A DNA stretch of 64,000 nucleotides from Candidatus Mycobacterium wuenschmannii (GTDB lineage: Bacteria; Actinomycetota; Actinomycetes; Mycobacteriales; Mycobacteriaceae), in contig NZ_CP126981.1 in NCBI RefSeq assembly GCF_030252325.1, positions 372,001 to 436,000 of the forward strand, written 5' to 3'. A program made the translations under genes and the position numbers. This document shows, in pieces, positions 18,542 to 27,473 of the stretch (positions are counted from its first letter, which is position 1; every line of letters starts with the position of its first letter). Below the pieces are notes generated by a model. The model was not told where the DNA came from, searched no databases, and worked only from the letters and a program-made list of their open reading frames with translations.

Positions 18542-19902
18542 CGCCTGCCCCCCTGGCACGCGACGAGTTGCGGCGACTCGTCGACACCGGCGAAGTCGAC
18601 ACGGTGATCGTCGCGTTCGCCGACATGCAGGGCCGGCTGATGGGCAAGCGGGTCTCGGCGAGCGTCTTCGCCGACGAGGTCGCCGAGATCGGCGCCGAGT
18701 GCTGCAACTACCTGTTCGCCGTCGACGTCGACATGAACACCGTCGAGGGCTACGCGATGTCGGGATGGGACACCGGCTACGGCGACATGGTGATGCGGCC
18801 GGACCTGACGACGCTGCGCCGCATCCCCTGGCTGCCAGCCACCGCGCTGGTGCTGGCCGACGTGGTGGGGCACGATGGCGACGCCGTCGAGCCGGCGCCG
18901 CGACGCGTCCTGCGCCGCCAACTCGACCGGCTGCGGGCCCGCGGGCTGCAGGCCTACGCCGCCACCGAGTTGGAGTTCATCGTCTTCGACGACACGTACC
19001 GGGAAGCCTGGGCGCGGGGCTACCACGACCTGACGCCCGCGAGCGACTACAACATGGACTACGCGGTGATGGCCTCGAGCCGCATCGAGCCACTGCTGCA
19101 CGACATCCGGCGACACATGCAGGGCGCGGGTATGCGCTGGGAGGCCGTCAAGGGGGAGTGCAACCGGGGCCAGCAGGAGCTCGGGTTCGTCTACGACGAG
19201 GCGCTGACCACATGTGACAACCATGCCGTGTACAAGAACGGCGCGAAGGAAATCGCCGACCAGCACGGCAAATCGCTGACCTTCATGGCGAAATACAATG
19301 AGCGCGAAGGCAATAGCTGCCACATTCATCTCTCGCTTCGCTCGCCGGACGGGACACCGGTGTTCGCCGACGACGCCGACCCGCTCGGCATGTCGGCGAC
19401 CTTCCGCCAGTTCGTCGCCGGTCTGCTGGCCACGTTGCCCGAGCTCACGCTGCTCTGTGCGCCGAACATCAACTCCTACAAGCGGTTTGCCGATCACAGC
19501 TTTGCGCCGACCGCGGTGGCGTGGGGTGTCGACAACCGGACCTGCGCGCTGCGGGTCGTCGGGCACGGTGACAGCATTCGCGTGGAGTGTCGGGTTCCCG
19601 GCGGAGACGTCAACCAGTACCTGGCCGTCGCGGCGCTGGTCGCGGGTGGGTTGCACGGGATCGAACGCGAATTGCCTTTAGGCGAGCCATGTGCCGGCAA
19701 CGCCTACGAAGACGGCGGCGCGCAACGGCTGCCAGGTACGCTGGCCGGGGCGGCGACGCTGTTCGACGCGTCGACGGTCGCCCGCGCGGCGTTCGGCGAC
19801 GACGTGGTCGACCACTACGTCAACAACGCGCGCGTCGAGGTGGCCGCGTTCAACGCAGCGGTGACCGACTGGGAGAGGGTTCGCGGGTTTGAGCGGTTCT
19901 AG
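18538..19902 (+). CDS. glnA4: Glutamine synthetase-like gamma-glutamyl ligase (GlnA4 type)
   Basis: 454 aa. Fold and motifs are those of class I glutamine synthetase: ATELEFIVFDD (metal-binding Glu), VKGECNRGQQELGF, FMAKYNEREGNSCHIHLSL, NSYKRF and the C-terminal RVECRVPGGDVNQYLA. It is close to M. tuberculosis Rv2860c (GlnA4), which does not supply the bulk of cellular glutamine. Related actinobacterial proteins glutamylate polyamines or ethanolamine. The next gene is a gamma-glutamyl amidase, which suggests such a pathway. The GTG start overlaps the previous stop. The adenylylation-loop Tyr region typical of GlnA1 is not evident. Confidence 0.9.
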   Translation: MTPAPLARDELRRLVDTGEVDTVIVAFADMQGRLMGKRVSASVFADEVAEIGAECCNYLFAVDVDMNTVEGYAMSGWDTGYGDMVMRPDLTTLRRIPWLPATALVLADVVGHDGDAVEPAPRRVLRRQLDRLRARGLQAYAATELEFIVFDDTYREAWARGYHDLTPASDYNMDYAVMASSRIEPLLHDIRRHMQGAGMRWEAVKGECNRGQQELGFVYDEALTTCDNHAVYKNGAKEIADQHGKSLTFMAKYNEREGNSCHIHLSLRSPDGTPVFADDADPLGMSATFRQFVAGLLATLPELTLLCAPNINSYKRFADHSFAPTAVAWGVDNRTCALRVVGHGDSIRVECRVPGGDVNQYLAVAALVAGGLHGIERELPLGEPCAGNAYEDGGAQRLPGTLAGAATLFDASTVARAAFGDDVVDHYVNNARVEVAAFNAAVTDWERVRGFERF

Positions 19903-19952
19903 ACCTACGTCGACGATGCGGGCCGGGGACGGCCCGGGGAGGAGTCGGGTGA

Positions 19953-20681
19953 ATGCGGCCTGAGCCGCCAGTCATCGGTCTCACTACGTATCTGCAGCGG
20001 GCCCAGACCGGCGTCTGGGACGTGCCCGCCAGCTTTCTTCCCGCCGTCTACTTCCAGGGTGTCACCGCGGCCGGCGGTGCCGCGGTGCTGTTGCCGCCGC
20101 AGCCGGTGGATTCCGTTGTCGCCGAACGGATCCTGGACAGCCTGGACGGCCTGCTGATCACCGGAGGAACCGACGTCGACCCGTCGACCTACGGCCAGCA
20201 GCGGCACGAGAGTACTGACCAGCCCGCGCAGCAACGCGACGAGTGGGAGTTCGCGCTGCTGCGCGCGGCACTCGCGCGACGGCTCCCGGTGCTGGGCATC
20301 TGTCGCGGGGCGCAGGTGCTCAACGTGGCGCTCGGCGGCACCCTGCATCAGCACCTGCCCGACGTGATCGGGCATGGCGGCCATCGGGCCGGCAACGCGG
20401 AGTTCACCACCCTTCCGGTCCGCACCGTGGCGGGCACCCGACTGGCCGGCCTGCTCGGCGAATCCGTCGACGCGCGGTGCTATCACCATCAGGCCATCGC
20501 CGACCTCGGCGAGGGGCTCGTGGTCAGCGGCTGGGATGCCGACGGGGTGGTCGAGGCGCTCGAACTGCCGGGCGACGGCTTTGTGCTTGCGGTGCAGTGG
20601 CATCCGGAAGAGAGTCTGGACGACCTGCGGCTGTTCTCGGCGATCGTCGAAGCGGCGCGGGACTACGCGAAGGAGACATAG
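19953..20681 (+). CDS. Class I glutamine amidotransferase / gamma-glutamyl hydrolase (peptidase C26, Rv2859c-like)
   Basis: 242 aa, one domain. Motifs are GLLITGGTDVDPSTYG, the nucleophile elbow PVLGICRGAQVLNVALGG (Cys), and the catalytic His-Glu in AVQWHPEESL. The family includes PuuD, which hydrolyses gamma-glutamyl-GABA. With glnA4 just upstream (50 bp) and an SDR just downstream (1-bp overlap), it probably removes the glutamyl group added by the ligase. The ATG has GGAGG about 12 nt upstream. Confidence 0.9.
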   Translation: MRPEPPVIGLTTYLQRAQTGVWDVPASFLPAVYFQGVTAAGGAAVLLPPQPVDSVVAERILDSLDGLLITGGTDVDPSTYGQQRHESTDQPAQQRDEWEFALLRAALARRLPVLGICRGAQVLNVALGGTLHQHLPDVIGHGGHRAGNAEFTTLPVRTVAGTRLAGLLGESVDARCYHHQAIADLGEGLVVSGWDADGVVEALELPGDGFVLAVQWHPEESLDDLRLFSAIVEAARDYAKET

Positions 20682-21454
20682 TGGATCTGACGCAGCGGCT
20701 GGCGGGCAAGGTCGCCGTGGTCACCGGAGGTGGCGGCGGCATCGGACTGGCCTCGGCGCGGCGCTTGCACGCCGAGGGTGCCAGGGTGGTCATCGCCGAC
20801 ATCGACGAGCGGACCGGTACCGCGGCGGCCGGAGAGGTCGGCGGACTGTATGTCCCCGTGGATGTTTCGGACGAGGCCTCGGTCAACACTCTGTTCGACA
20901 CGGTGGTGGAGCGCCACGGCGCGGTGGACATCGCCGTCAACAACGCCGGCATCTCGCCGCCCGACGACGACTTGATCGAGAACACCGAATTGCCTGCGTG
21001 GCAGCGGGTTCAGGACGTGAACCTGAAGTCGGTGTACCTGTGCTGCCGAGCGGCGTTGCGGCACATGGCGCCCGCCGGACGCGGTTCAATCGTCAACATC
21101 GCGTCGTTCGTCGCGGTGATGGGATCGGCGACATCGCAGATCTCCTACACCGCCTCCAAGGGCGGGGTGCTGGCTATGTCGCGAGAGCTCGGCGTGCAGT
21201 TCGCCCGACAGGGTATCCGCGTCAACGCGCTGTGCCCGGGCCCGGTGAATACCCCACTGCTGCAAGAACTTTTCGCCAGCGACCCCGAGCGGGCGGCCCG
21301 ACGTATGGTGCACGTGCCGATGGGCCGCTTCGGCGAAGCGGACGAGATCGCGGCCGTAGTCGCGTTTTTGGCCAGCGACGACGCCTCGTTCATCACCGCG
21401 GCAAGTTACCTCGTCGACGGCGGCATCAGCGCGGCCTACACGACGCCGCTGTAG
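20681..21454 (+). CDS. SDR-family oxidoreductase (Rv2857c-like)
   Basis: 257 aa, classical short-chain dehydrogenase. The cofactor motif is VVTGGGGGIGLASARRL; an Asp ends strand 2 (VIADID), favouring NAD; NNAG follows; the catalytic Ser-Tyr-Lys is in NIASFVAVMGSATSQISYTASKGG. PGPVNTPL follows the active site. The GTG shares one base with the previous stop after AAGGAG. It is the last gene of the glnA4 run. In M. tuberculosis an aldehyde dehydrogenase gene (Rv2858c) lies between the amidase and this SDR, but it is missing here. The substrate is unknown, perhaps an aldehyde or alcohol from the amine pathway. Confidence 0.88.
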   Translation: MDLTQRLAGKVAVVTGGGGGIGLASARRLHAEGARVVIADIDERTGTAAAGEVGGLYVPVDVSDEASVNTLFDTVVERHGAVDIAVNNAGISPPDDDLIENTELPAWQRVQDVNLKSVYLCCRAALRHMAPAGRGSIVNIASFVAVMGSATSQISYTASKGGVLAMSRELGVQFARQGIRVNALCPGPVNTPLLQELFASDPERAARRMVHVPMGRFGEADEIAAVVAFLASDDASFITAASYLVDGGISAAYTTPL

Positions 21455-21458
21455 CGCG

Positions 21459-21821
21459 TCAGCCGGCTGACTTCGGCCGCTCGGCCAACCCCAGCCGCAG
21501 GTGCTCGCTGTGATAGATCGCCTCGTCGAGAAGCTGGGCGACGTGGTTGTCGTACAGGCTGTAGACGATGCTGCGGCCAGTGCGCGTGCCCACCACCAGT
21601 CCGAGATTGCGGAGCAGCCGCAGCTGGTGTGAGACCGCGGACTGTTCGAGCCCGATCGTGTCGGCCAGCTCGTTCACCGGCAGCGGGCCCTGCCGCAGCT
21701 CGGTGAGGATCAGCAGCCGACTGGGGGTGGCCAGGGCTTGCAGCGTCGTGGCGACGTGGGATGCCGCATCGGCATCGAGCCGCGCGACCGGGCGGTCCCG
21801 GCCCTCGACCCCGTGTCCCAT
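21459..21821 (-). CDS. nmtR: Ni(II)/Co(II)-sensing ArsR-SmtB repressor NmtR
   Basis: 120 aa. The sequence from MGHGVEGR through LATPSRLLILTELR and LEQSAVSHQLRLLRNLGLV to YDNHVAQLLDEAIYHSEHL is very close to M. tuberculosis NmtR as I recall it. The alpha-5 ligands Asp91, His93, His104 and His107 are present, as is the N-terminal Gly2-His3. Later His residues of the M. tuberculosis protein (109 and 116) are Arg and Lys here. NmtR releases DNA when it binds nickel or cobalt. It is divergent from ctpJ across an inverted repeat, and 4 bp from the convergent SDR. Confidence 0.93.
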   Translation of the reverse strand: MGHGVEGRDRPVARLDADAASHVATTLQALATPSRLLILTELRQGPLPVNELADTIGLEQSAVSHQLRLLRNLGLVVGTRTGRSIVYSLYDNHVAQLLDEAIYHSEHLRLGLAERPKSAG

Positions 21822-21849
21822 AGCCGATCAGAATACCTCAAAGACATAC

Positions 21850-21865
21850 ATGAAGATGTGTTCAT
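21850..21865. promoter_or_regulatory. NmtR-type operator between nmtR and ctpJ
   Basis: ATGAA (21850-21854) and TTCAT (21861-21865) form an imperfect dyad, ATGAAGATGTGTTCAT, flanked by AT-rich sequence. It resembles the ATATGAAC/GTTCATAT half-sites of ArsR-SmtB operators. It sits between the divergent starts and would control both. Confidence 0.65.
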
Positions 21866-21916
21866 ATTTTCTGCTATCGTCGGCCGCGACCGCCCACCGC
21901 GACACGGAGGTAGACG

Positions 21917-23866
21917 ATGGCTGTGCCGACAACGGCACTTCACCGCCCGGAGCTCTCCCCGCCGACGGCACCGGCCCGGCGCACCAAACTGTTCGCGCTG
22001 CCGGAGATGCGCTGGGCAGCAGCGTCTTTGGCGCTGTTTCTGGCGGGCCTGGCCGCACAGGTTTCCGGCGCGCCGCAAGACGTGTGGTGGGCGCTGTACC
22101 TGGCCTGCTACGCGACCGGCGGCTGGGAACCGGGCCTGGCCGGGCTGCAGGCGTTGCGGGTCAGGGCCCTCGACGTCGACCTGTTGATGGTCGCGGCCGC
22201 AATCGGCGCCGCGGCGATCGGGCAGATCACCGACGGCGCGCTGCTGATCGTCATTTTTGCCACCTCCGGGGCGCTCGAGGCGCTCGCCACGGCGCGGACT
22301 GAAGACTCGGTGCGCGGGCTGCTCGATCTCGCGCCCGAGACGGGAACCCGAGTGGTTGACGACGGCACCGAGCACAGCGTCCCGGCCGTCGAACTCGAGA
22401 TCGGTGATGTCATTGTGGTGCGCCCGGGCGAGCGGATCGCTGCCGATGCCACGGTCGTGTCAGGCGCGAGTGAGGTCGACCAGGCCACCATCACCGGTGA
22501 GCCGCTGCCGGTGAACAAACGTTCCGACGACGAGGTGTTCGCCGGAACGCTCAACGGCACCGGCGTACTACGCCTGCGCGTCGACCGGCGGGCCGAAGAT
22601 TCCGTCGTCGCACGCATCGCGTCGCTGGTCGAACAGGCCAGCCAGACCAAGGCCCGCGCCCAGCTGTTCATCGAGAAAGTCGAACAGCGTTACTCGATCG
22701 GCATGGTCGCGGTCACCATCGCGGTCTTCGTCATCCCGTTGCTGTTCGGAGATCACTTGCAGCCGGCCCTGTTACGGGCGATGACCTTCATGATCGTCGC
22801 CTCGCCGTGCGCGGTGGTGCTGGCCACCATGCCGCCGCTGCTGGCCGCGATCGCCAACGCCGGCCGCCACGGCGTGCTGATCAAATCCGCCGTGGTGATG
22901 GAAGAGATGGGCGCTACCACCCAGCTCGCTTTCGACAAGACTGGGACACTGACTCGCGGCTCGCCGGAACTGGCCGAGGTGCACGTCCTCGATGCCGGCT
23001 TCAGCGAGGACGAGGTGCTGCGGTTGGCCGCGGCCGCCGAGCATCCCAGTGAACATCCGCTGGCCGCCGCGATCGTCGGCGCCGCCGGTGAACGTGATGT
23101 GCGATGGTCCGCGGTCAGCGACTTCACGGCGCACCCGGGACGTGGCGTCAGCGCCCGAGTGGACGGCCGCGTGATCGACGTCAGTTCTCCGGACGAGTTC
23201 GAGTGTGCACCGGTGGGTGAGCTGCAGGCCCGAGGCTACACCGCGGTGGTCGTAGCGTGTGACGCGAAACCGATTGGTGTGCTGGCGATTACCGATCAGT
23301 TGCGGGGCGAGGCCGGTGCCGCGGTCGCGATGTCGACCCGCATCACGGGTGCCGCGCCGATCCTGATGACCGGCGACAACCGCCTCGTCGCTGAGCAACT
23401 CGCCGCTCAGGTCGGCATCTACGAGGTGCACGCCGGACTGCTGCCGGACGACAAGGTGCGCATCGTCCGCGACGCTCAGGCCGCGGGACGCAAGGTCGCG
23501 GTGGTCGGCGACGGCATCAATGACGCGCCGGCCCTGGCCGCTGCGGACACCGGAATTGCCATGGGCGGGGCGGGATCCGACCTCACGCTGCAGACCGCCG
23601 ACGCCGTCGTCATCCGCGACGACCTCACGACCATTCCCACCGCGATCAACCTGTCCCGCCGGGCCCGCCGGGTGGTGGCGGCCAACCTTGTCATCGCTTC
23701 GACGTTCATTGGCGTACTCGTCGTGTGGGATCTGGTCGGCACCTTGCCGTTACCGCTCGGCGTCGCCGGTCACGAGGGGTCGACGGTCATCGTCGGACTG
23801 AACGGGTTGCGCCTACTGCGCCGCTCGGCATGGCGCAGGGCGGACACCCTCAGCCGTGAAAACTGA
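21917..23866 (+). CDS. ctpJ: P1B-4-type metal-exporting ATPase CtpJ
   Basis: 649 aa. It pumps Co2+/Ni2+ (or related metals) out through the plasma membrane. The metal-binding membrane motif SPC is at 296-298 (VASPCAVVLA), and the last helix has HEGSTVIVGLN; both are hallmarks of the P1B-4 class. TGEP, the phosphorylated Asp in DKTGT (about 340), HP in SEHPLAAA, TGDN and GDGINDAP are all present. There is no N-terminal heavy-metal-associated domain. It is divergent from nmtR. Its 3' end overlaps the convergent phosphodiesterase gene by 17 bp. Confidence 0.94.
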   Translation: MAVPTTALHRPELSPPTAPARRTKLFALPEMRWAAASLALFLAGLAAQVSGAPQDVWWALYLACYATGGWEPGLAGLQALRVRALDVDLLMVAAAIGAAAIGQITDGALLIVIFATSGALEALATARTEDSVRGLLDLAPETGTRVVDDGTEHSVPAVELEIGDVIVVRPGERIAADATVVSGASEVDQATITGEPLPVNKRSDDEVFAGTLNGTGVLRLRVDRRAEDSVVARIASLVEQASQTKARAQLFIEKVEQRYSIGMVAVTIAVFVIPLLFGDHLQPALLRAMTFMIVASPCAVVLATMPPLLAAIANAGRHGVLIKSAVVMEEMGATTQLAFDKTGTLTRGSPELAEVHVLDAGFSEDEVLRLAAAAEHPSEHPLAAAIVGAAGERDVRWSAVSDFTAHPGRGVSARVDGRVIDVSSPDEFECAPVGELQARGYTAVVVACDAKPIGVLAITDQLRGEAGAAVAMSTRITGAAPILMTGDNRLVAEQLAAQVGIYEVHAGLLPDDKVRIVRDAQAAGRKVAVVGDGINDAPALAAADTGIAMGGAGSDLTLQTADAVVIRDDLTTIPTAINLSRRARRVVAANLVIASTFIGVLVVWDLVGTLPLPLGVAGHEGSTVIVGLNGLRLLRRSAWRRADTLSREN

Positions 23867-24962
23867 TCAGCGGGATCGCCATCTCGGCTGGCGTCGGGCC
23901 GCCGTGCAGGCCGACGAGCTGCGCGACTTCGGGCGGTTCGCGACGGCCGGCCAGCACCGCGGTGTCGCCGCTGCAGATGACCACGACGTCGCCGATGCGG
24001 GCCAGGTGCCGGGGGAGCACCGGGCCGAAAAGCCCCGCGGCGACGGCGTTGTCGCGGCTCAGCACCTCGGCCTTGCCGTCGAGCAGTTCGGTCCAGGCCG
24101 CGATCACGTCGGTTGCCGCGCCGGGCTCGGTGTGCAGGTAGCGCACCCGGGGCTCACCGGCGACGACGCGAACTCCCGCCGACAGCCGCGGGTCGGTGTC
24201 CAGGTCGATCCGCTCACCCACGTTCAGTCCGCCGTGGTCGGCGGTGACGAGCAGGGCGGCGTCCGACGGCAACGACTCCAGCAGCCTGGTCAACAGCCCG
24301 TCCACATAGGCTCCGGCGGCGTGCCACTCCGTCGACCCGACGCCGAACAGATGCGCCGCGGTGTCCAGGGCGGAGGTATAGGCGTACAGCAATCCCGTTG
24401 CGGTGGCGACTTGTTCGTTTACCGCGTCCGCGTAGTCGTCGCCGTGGTCGACCGCGCAGAACCGCGCTCCACGATAGGCCGACTCGGTCAGCCCGCTGCC
24501 GACGAACGGTGTGGGCAGCACCGCGCAGGCGTCGACGCCGGCGCGCTGGAGGCGCTCGAACCAGGTTGGGACGGGCTGCCATTCGGCGGGCGGCGGATCG
24601 TCGCGCCAATAGATATGGGCAAGCACACGCTCGGTCCCGGGCACGTTGACGGTGAAACCCAGCAGCCCGTGCTGACCCGGCGCGGTCCCGGTGCCCAGCG
24701 ACGCCAAACTTGTCGGCGTCGTCGATGGGAAGGTACAGACCAGTTCGTCCAACCGGCCCGCGCCGCCGGCCAGTACCGACGCGAGAAGTGGTGCGCTCGA
24801 ACTCAACTCGGGCAGCAGATGCAGGCCCATGCCGTCGACCAACAGCACGACGACCCGCCGCGCGTCGCCGACCTTGTCGGTCAGTTGCAGCGTATCCGCG
24901 GCCTCCCGTACCCCGAGCAGCGCGGCCGCACCGGGCAGCACGTCGCAGATCGAGGCATGCAC
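23850..24962 (-). CDS. Type I phosphodiesterase / nucleotide pyrophosphatase-like (AlkP superfamily)
   Basis: 370 aa, no signal peptide. The alkaline phosphatase superfamily metal sites are seen: VVLLVDGMG (first Asp), TFPSTTPTSLASLGTG (nucleophile Thr/Ser), TSALDTAAHLFG (Asp and His), LLVTADHGGLNV (Asp-His) and QLVGLHGG (last His). It is an NPP-like phosphodiesterase with unknown substrate. The GTG start lies 4 bp after the mtr stop; no separate ribosome site is clear, so coupling to mtr is likely. Third gene of the minus-strand hydrolase-mtr-phosphodiesterase run. Confidence 0.85.
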   Translation of the reverse strand: MHASICDVLPGAAALLGVREAADTLQLTDKVGDARRVVVLLVDGMGLHLLPELSSSAPLLASVLAGGAGRLDELVCTFPSTTPTSLASLGTGTAPGQHGLLGFTVNVPGTERVLAHIYWRDDPPPAEWQPVPTWFERLQRAGVDACAVLPTPFVGSGLTESAYRGARFCAVDHGDDYADAVNEQVATATGLLYAYTSALDTAAHLFGVGSTEWHAAGAYVDGLLTRLLESLPSDAALLVTADHGGLNVGERIDLDTDPRLSAGVRVVAGEPRVRYLHTEPGAATDVIAAWTELLDGKAEVLSRDNAVAAGLFGPVLPRHLARIGDVVVICSGDTAVLAGRREPPEVAQLVGLHGGPTPAEMAIPLISFHG

Positions 24963-24966
24963 AGCG

Positions 24967-26349
24967 TCAGTCGACCAATCCCAGCAACGCGTTCTCGACG
25001 ACCTCGGGTAGCGCGGGGTGGATCCAGTACTGGCCGCGCGCCATGTCCTCGACGCTCAGCCCGAACGTCATCGCCTGAATCAGCGGCTGGATGATCGACG
25101 AGGCCTGGTGGCCCATGATGTGTGCGCCCAGCAGCTGACCGGTCTTGGAATCGGAGACGAGCTTGACGATGCCGACGGTGTCCTCGATGGCCCAGCCGTA
25201 GGCGACGTCGCCGTAGTCCTGGATCTTGCAGGACACGTCGTAACCCGCTGCCACCGCTTCGTTTTCGGTCATGCCGATGTAGGCGATCTGGGGATCGGTG
25301 AACACCGCCGCGGGAACGAAGCGGTGATCGGTTGCGACCATCGCCGCGGTATCGTCCCAGTCGCGCAGCAGATTGCGCTGCACGACCCGGGCCTCGTGAT
25401 TCGCGACGTGTTTGAGCTCGTACGGCGACGACACGTCGCCGAGTGCGAAAACGTTACGCGCAGTGGTCCGTTGGTACTTGTCGACGACCACGCGGCGATC
25501 GTCGAGTTCGATCCCGGCCTTCTCGGCGTCCAGTCGGTCGCCGTTGGACCGACGCCCGGTCGCCACCAGGACGGCGTCGGCCTGCAACTCCGAGCCGTCG
25601 TCGAGTTCGAGGACGATACCCGCGCGGTTCTCGTGCGAGCCGAGGATGTTGCGGTGGCTGCGCACCTCCCACTTGCTCGACGCGATGCGGGTGAAGCGCC
25701 GCGACAACGTGTCGTCGAGGTGCCGCAGCAGCGATCCGCCGCGGATCACCATCGTGATCCGCACCCCGAGCGCGGAGAAGATGTGGGCGAATTCGCAGGC
25801 GACGAAGCCGCCGCCGACGATCACCAAATGCTCTGGCAATGCTGCGATTCGCATGATGTCGTCGCTGGTGTAGTAATGCACACCGCAGTCCAGGATGGCC
25901 GGCGGTACCTCGGCCCGCGCGCCCGCGGCGATCACGACCTTCTCGGCGGCGAACTCCTTGCCGTCCTCGGTGCGCAGCAGGTATCGCCCGTCATCCTGGA
26001 CGCCCGAGAAGCGGGTGTGGGTGTCGTAGACGTCGACGTTCGGTTGCGCTCGCCGGTAGTCCTCACCACCGATGGCGATCGGGTCGATGCGGCCGAACAC
26101 CCGGGACACGATGTCGTCCCACCGCACCCGGTCGATGTGCGCGTCGATGCCGTAACGCGCTGAGTGGCGGATGGTTTCGGCGACTTCGGCCGCGTAGACG
26201 AACATCTTGGTCGGGATGCAGCCGACGTTGAGGCAGGTACCGCCGAACACCCCCTGCTCGCAGATCGCCACCCGCTTCTTCGCGTAGCGATCGTCGAGAA
26301 TGCTGTTGCCCGAACCGGTTCCGAGGATGGCCAGGTCGTAGCTCTCCAT
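24967..26349 (-). CDS. mtr: Mycothione reductase
   Basis: NADPH-dependent flavoenzyme that reduces mycothiol disulfide, the actinobacterial counterpart of glutathione reductase. 460 aa. FAD motif GTGSGNS is at 10-16, the redox-active pair is Cys39/Cys44 in GGTCLNVGC, the NADPH motif is IVGGGFVACEFAHIF, and the second FAD motif is NVFALGDV. The catalytic His-Glu is in WIHPALPEVVENALLG at the C-terminus. The chosen ATG gives MESYDLAILG, matching M. tuberculosis Mtr; an upstream open extension overlaps the previous gene and is rejected. Confidence 0.96.
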   Translation of the reverse strand: MESYDLAILGTGSGNSILDDRYAKKRVAICEQGVFGGTCLNVGCIPTKMFVYAAEVAETIRHSARYGIDAHIDRVRWDDIVSRVFGRIDPIAIGGEDYRRAQPNVDVYDTHTRFSGVQDDGRYLLRTEDGKEFAAEKVVIAAGARAEVPPAILDCGVHYYTSDDIMRIAALPEHLVIVGGGFVACEFAHIFSALGVRITMVIRGGSLLRHLDDTLSRRFTRIASSKWEVRSHRNILGSHENRAGIVLELDDGSELQADAVLVATGRRSNGDRLDAEKAGIELDDRRVVVDKYQRTTARNVFALGDVSSPYELKHVANHEARVVQRNLLRDWDDTAAMVATDHRFVPAAVFTDPQIAYIGMTENEAVAAGYDVSCKIQDYGDVAYGWAIEDTVGIVKLVSDSKTGQLLGAHIMGHQASSIIQPLIQAMTFGLSVEDMARGQYWIHPALPEVVENALLGLVD

Positions 26350-26360
26350 GCAGTAGCCCT

Positions 26361-27371
26361 TCAGCCGTTCTGTGACGCGACGTCGGATGCCGCACCCAGG
26401 TAGTCGTCCAGCCAGGTGTCGAGATGCCGGTAGGCGACCTCGCGCGGTTGCGGCATCGACAGGAACACATCGTGTTTGGCGTCGACCACCGGCACGATCG
26501 TGGTGTGGTTGCCGACGCATCCGGCCCAGCGCGCGATGTGCCTGACGTCGAGAACGGCGTCGCCGCACTGCAATGCGACGGCGTCCGAGGCGTCGATCAC
26601 GCTGTGGTCGGAGCGCAGGATCAGGTTGGGCACGCCCACATCGAGACCGCGGTGCAGCCTCGCCTGCCCGGCGCGCACGGCGGATAGCCAGCCGAAGGTA
26701 ATGGGGAAGCCGCCCAACGGTTTCCACTGCAGGTTGTAGTCGAACTCGCCGTGATAGTCGCGATGCAGGCTGGCGCCGTAACCGCCACCCGTTTCACTCG
26801 GTGCGCGGGCCACCCGCTTGTCACCGACCCGCGCGATCGCGGCGATCAGCGCCCGCGTCGGTGGCCAGCGCAGCGGCACCGGCCCGGGCACGTCGAGAAA
26901 AGGACTGTTGAGTACCAACCCGGCGACCCCGGTGCGGGCGATCGCGCCGCGCCGGCGCAACCGGTCGAGCCACAGCGAGACGATCAGCCCACCGGCCGAG
27001 TGCCCGTACACCAGCACGCGTGCCGACCCGGTCTCCTCGGCGATGATCGCCAGCGCGCGGTCGAGCTCGCGGTCGTAGTGCGCCAGATTCGAGGTGAAAT
27101 GTGGCGTCAGGCCGGGCCGCGACGAGCGGCCGCACTTGCGCAAATCGAGTGCGTAGAAGGCGAAGCCACGACCGGCGAAATGGTCGGCCAGCGACGTGTG
27201 GAAGAAGTAGTCGGTGTAACCGTGCACCGCCAGGACGGCGTGGGAGGTGTGCGTGACGTCGCCACGGCGCAACAGCGTCGCGTCGATCTCGCCCTCGCCG
27301 TCGGGATCCACACCCAACGGAATGCCGCATTGCCAGTAGCCGGGCAGAACGTCGGGCTGCCAGCCAGTCAC
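26361..27371 (-). CDS. Alpha/beta hydrolase, monoglyceride lipase-like (Rv2854-like)
   Basis: 336 aa. [21 protein letters not shown] carries the oxyanion region; the nucleophile elbow is [14 protein letters not shown] (Ser). The acid is likely in LILRSDHSV and the His in [11 protein letters not shown]. The family includes lysophospholipases and monoacylglycerol lipases. The GTG at 27371 (VTGWQPDVL) is chosen by protein alignment to memory of Rv2854; an ATG at 27452 would add 27 unconserved residues and overlap the mqo promoter. It leads the minus-strand run, 11 bp from mtr. Divergent from mqo. Confidence 0.85.
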   Translation of the reverse strand: MTGWQPDVLPGYWQCGIPLGVDPDGEGEIDATLLRRGDVTHTSHAVLAVHGYTDYFFHTSLADHFAGRGFAFYALDLRKCGRSSRPGLTPHFTSNLAHYDRELDRALAIIAEETGSARVLVYGHSAGGLIVSLWLDRLRRRGAIARTGVAGLVLNSPFLDVPGPVPLRWPPTRALIAAIARVGDKRVARAPSETGGGYGASLHRDYHGEFDYNLQWKPLGGFPITFGWLSAVRAGQARLHRGLDVGVPNLILRSDHSVIDASDAVALQCGDAVLDVRHIARWAGCVGNHTTIVPVVDAKHDVFLSMPQPREVAYRHLDTWLDDYLGAASDVASQNG

Positions 27372-27434
27372 GCACGCCAGCTTAGAGGTGAGGACGGTGT
27401 TGCGGTCGCAGGACCGCGGGTTCCGAGTGCCCGC

Positions 27435-27440
27435 GATAAT
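27435..27440 (+). promoter_or_regulatory. Probable -10 element (GATAAT) of mqo
   Basis: GATAAT is one base from TATAAT and lies 33 nt before the mqo ATG, in the divergent gap with the hydrolase gene. A leader of about 27 nt would carry a weak GGATGATAAGG ribosome site. Confidence 0.4.
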
Positions 27441-27473
27441 CTGGGCGTCCATGCAGCTCGCCGGATGATAAGG

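Noticed and set aside
23850..23866. 17-bp convergent overlap of ctpJ and the phosphodiesterase gene
   Set aside because: Real, but short tail-to-tail overlaps are common in compact genomes and need no special explanation.
25018..26163. 381-codon plus-strand frame opposite mtr
   Set aside because: Antisense to mycothione reductase; Val/Asp/His-rich and without recognisable motifs.
26751..27473. 241-codon upstream extension of mqo
   Set aside because: Antisense to the hydrolase gene; Mqo similarity starts just after the ATG at 27474.
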